Origin: QAMX01 sp003149835
GTDB lineage: Bacteria; Bacillota; Clostridia; Oscillospirales; QAMX01
Assembly (NCBI GenBank): GCA_959600635.1
Contig: CAUGMN010000026.1
Coordinates: 1 to 31,267, forward strand
Reading direction: 5' to 3'
DNA length: 31,267 nt
Shown: positions 30,685 to 31,267 of the stretch, in pieces
Numbering within the stretch: the first letter of the stretch is position 1
Layout: the number at the start of each line of letters is the position of its first letter
Notes under the pieces: generated by a model
What the model saw: the letters and a program-made list of their open reading frames with translations, nothing else
What the model was told of the DNA's origin: nothing
Database searches by the model: none
Position numbers and translations under genes: made by a program

Positions 30685-31267
30685 TTATAGCCACTTATCT
30701 TCTTCCAGTGCTTTACGGAGCTTGTCTATCGCTCCACGGTAGATGCGGTCAGCGGAGGACGGAACGATGCCATGCTCTCCGGCAAGGTCTATGAAAGCAG
30801 TTTCTTCGAACTTTCGTTTCACCTTTTTGCCGTTTACTACATCAATATAATAGGGACTCCAGCAGTTTTCACAGAATCCGAGGTGTCCCGAAACGATGGC
30901 ACGTTCCCGGTATTCCAGATTATCGAACGCTTCACAGAGGATTTTCAGCCGCCGTTCGTGATAGAACATCCGGGAGGGTTCGGTGGTGGAATCGACAGTC
31001 ACATCCTCCGTACCTTCTTCACCGTCCTCGTCACCGTACTGGCGGTAAAACTCCGTGAACATCATATTCCGAACGCCGCCGGCGATCATATGCTTTGTCG
31101 TTTTCGGTTTGCGCCCGATTTCAAGAGCAATTTTGTTGATGGTCGCATCGTCGCTCTTGTATTCGTATTTGGCATAGAGCGCCATTGCCTTTCGGAGCAG
31201 TGCATATTCGTCTCCGCTTGGGATCGTGTACCCGGTGCGCATCGTCCGGATATAATCGTCTATTGCC
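30685..31267 (-). CDS. Sigma-70-like mobile-element protein (partial, 5' end off window)
   Basis: The frame is open through the right edge: the codons before the Met at 31242 read AIDDYIRT without a stop, so the true start probably lies beyond 31267. The visible 194 codons show a helix-turn-helix-like segment (DATINKIALEIGRKPKTTKHMIAGG) and a sigma region-4-like C-terminus (LEYRERAIVSGHLGF ... FIDLAGEHGIVPSSADRIYRGAIDKLRKALEE). A CENC pair lies in between. Proteins like this, annotated as sigma-70 family factors, occur in clostridial integrative conjugative elements. It is on the opposite strand to the magnesium genes. Whether it is a working sigma factor or a DNA-binding regulator is unsettled. 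Confidence 0.75.
   Translation of the reverse strand, partial: AIDDYIRTMRTGYTIPSGDEYALLRKAMALYAKYEYKSDDATINKIALEIGRKPKTTKHMIAGGVRNMMFTEFYRQYGDEDGEEGTEDVTVDSTTEPSRMFYHERRLKILCEAFDNLEYRERAIVSGHLGFCENCWSPYYIDVVNGKKVKRKFEETAFIDLAGEHGIVPSSADRIYRGAIDKLRKALEEDKWL

Noticed and set aside
1..31267. CRISPR array, tRNA or rRNA genes
   Set aside because: No regularly spaced direct repeats, cloverleaf with CCA-type end, or conserved rRNA segments were seen on either strand.

Overview
The window looks like a chromosomal segment from a Gram-positive member of the Clostridia, probably an Oscillospiraceae-like gut bacterium. Three things point there: the mraZ-rsmH-ftsL-PBP-mur-fts order, a PASTA-bearing class B PBP with a DivIB-type POTRA protein, and strong AGGAGG ribosome binding sites. 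MurE carries the DNPR motif that marks meso-diaminopimelate peptidoglycan. The species assignment is inference; no rRNA or tRNA gene is present.

Layout. Positions 1-202 (minus) are the start of an HPr phosphocarrier gene, divergent from the division/cell-wall (dcw) cluster. The cluster runs 630-16845 (plus): mraZ, rsmH, ftsL, a two-PASTA transpeptidase, murE, murF, mraY, a SEDS glycosyltransferase (ftsW/spoVE), murG, murA, divIB/ftsQ and then two tandem, divergent ftsZ genes. Together these genes make lipid II, polymerise and crosslink it, and assemble the Z-ring. murD is missing from its usual place between mraY and ftsW, and murC, murB and ddl are also absent. The second FtsZ has Ser in place of the usual Asn of the T7 catalytic loop and a different C-terminal tail, so the pair looks subfunctionalised.

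Positions 16886-19036 hold a small Tic20/DUF4870-like membrane protein, a DUF4097 beta-helix protein with nine recurring [VTI]SG-type turns, and a cytosolic cyclophilin. Facing them on the minus strand (19314-22905) is a heterodimeric ABC exporter with one degenerate and one consensus ATP site. A palindromic repeat element and a bidirectional terminator lie between these convergent units.

From about 23.1 kb the sequence becomes visibly AT-richer and codon use changes. This is the left part of an acquired island. It starts with a 62-aa protein and TnpV and ends, at the window edge, with a sigma-70-like mobile-element protein. Its cargo is a magnesium-transport module: two MgtA-type P-type ATPases, an orphan winged-helix regulator with a degenerate receiver-like half, a DUF3784-type membrane protein, and a 55-aa single-pass membrane protein.

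The second mgtA is preceded by a structured leader carrying a 23-codon ORF with a strong RBS and an acidic/proline N-terminus. This resembles in concept, not in sequence, the enterobacterial mgtL leader. The most promising under-described features are the tandem FtsZ pair and this magnesium island with its leader.
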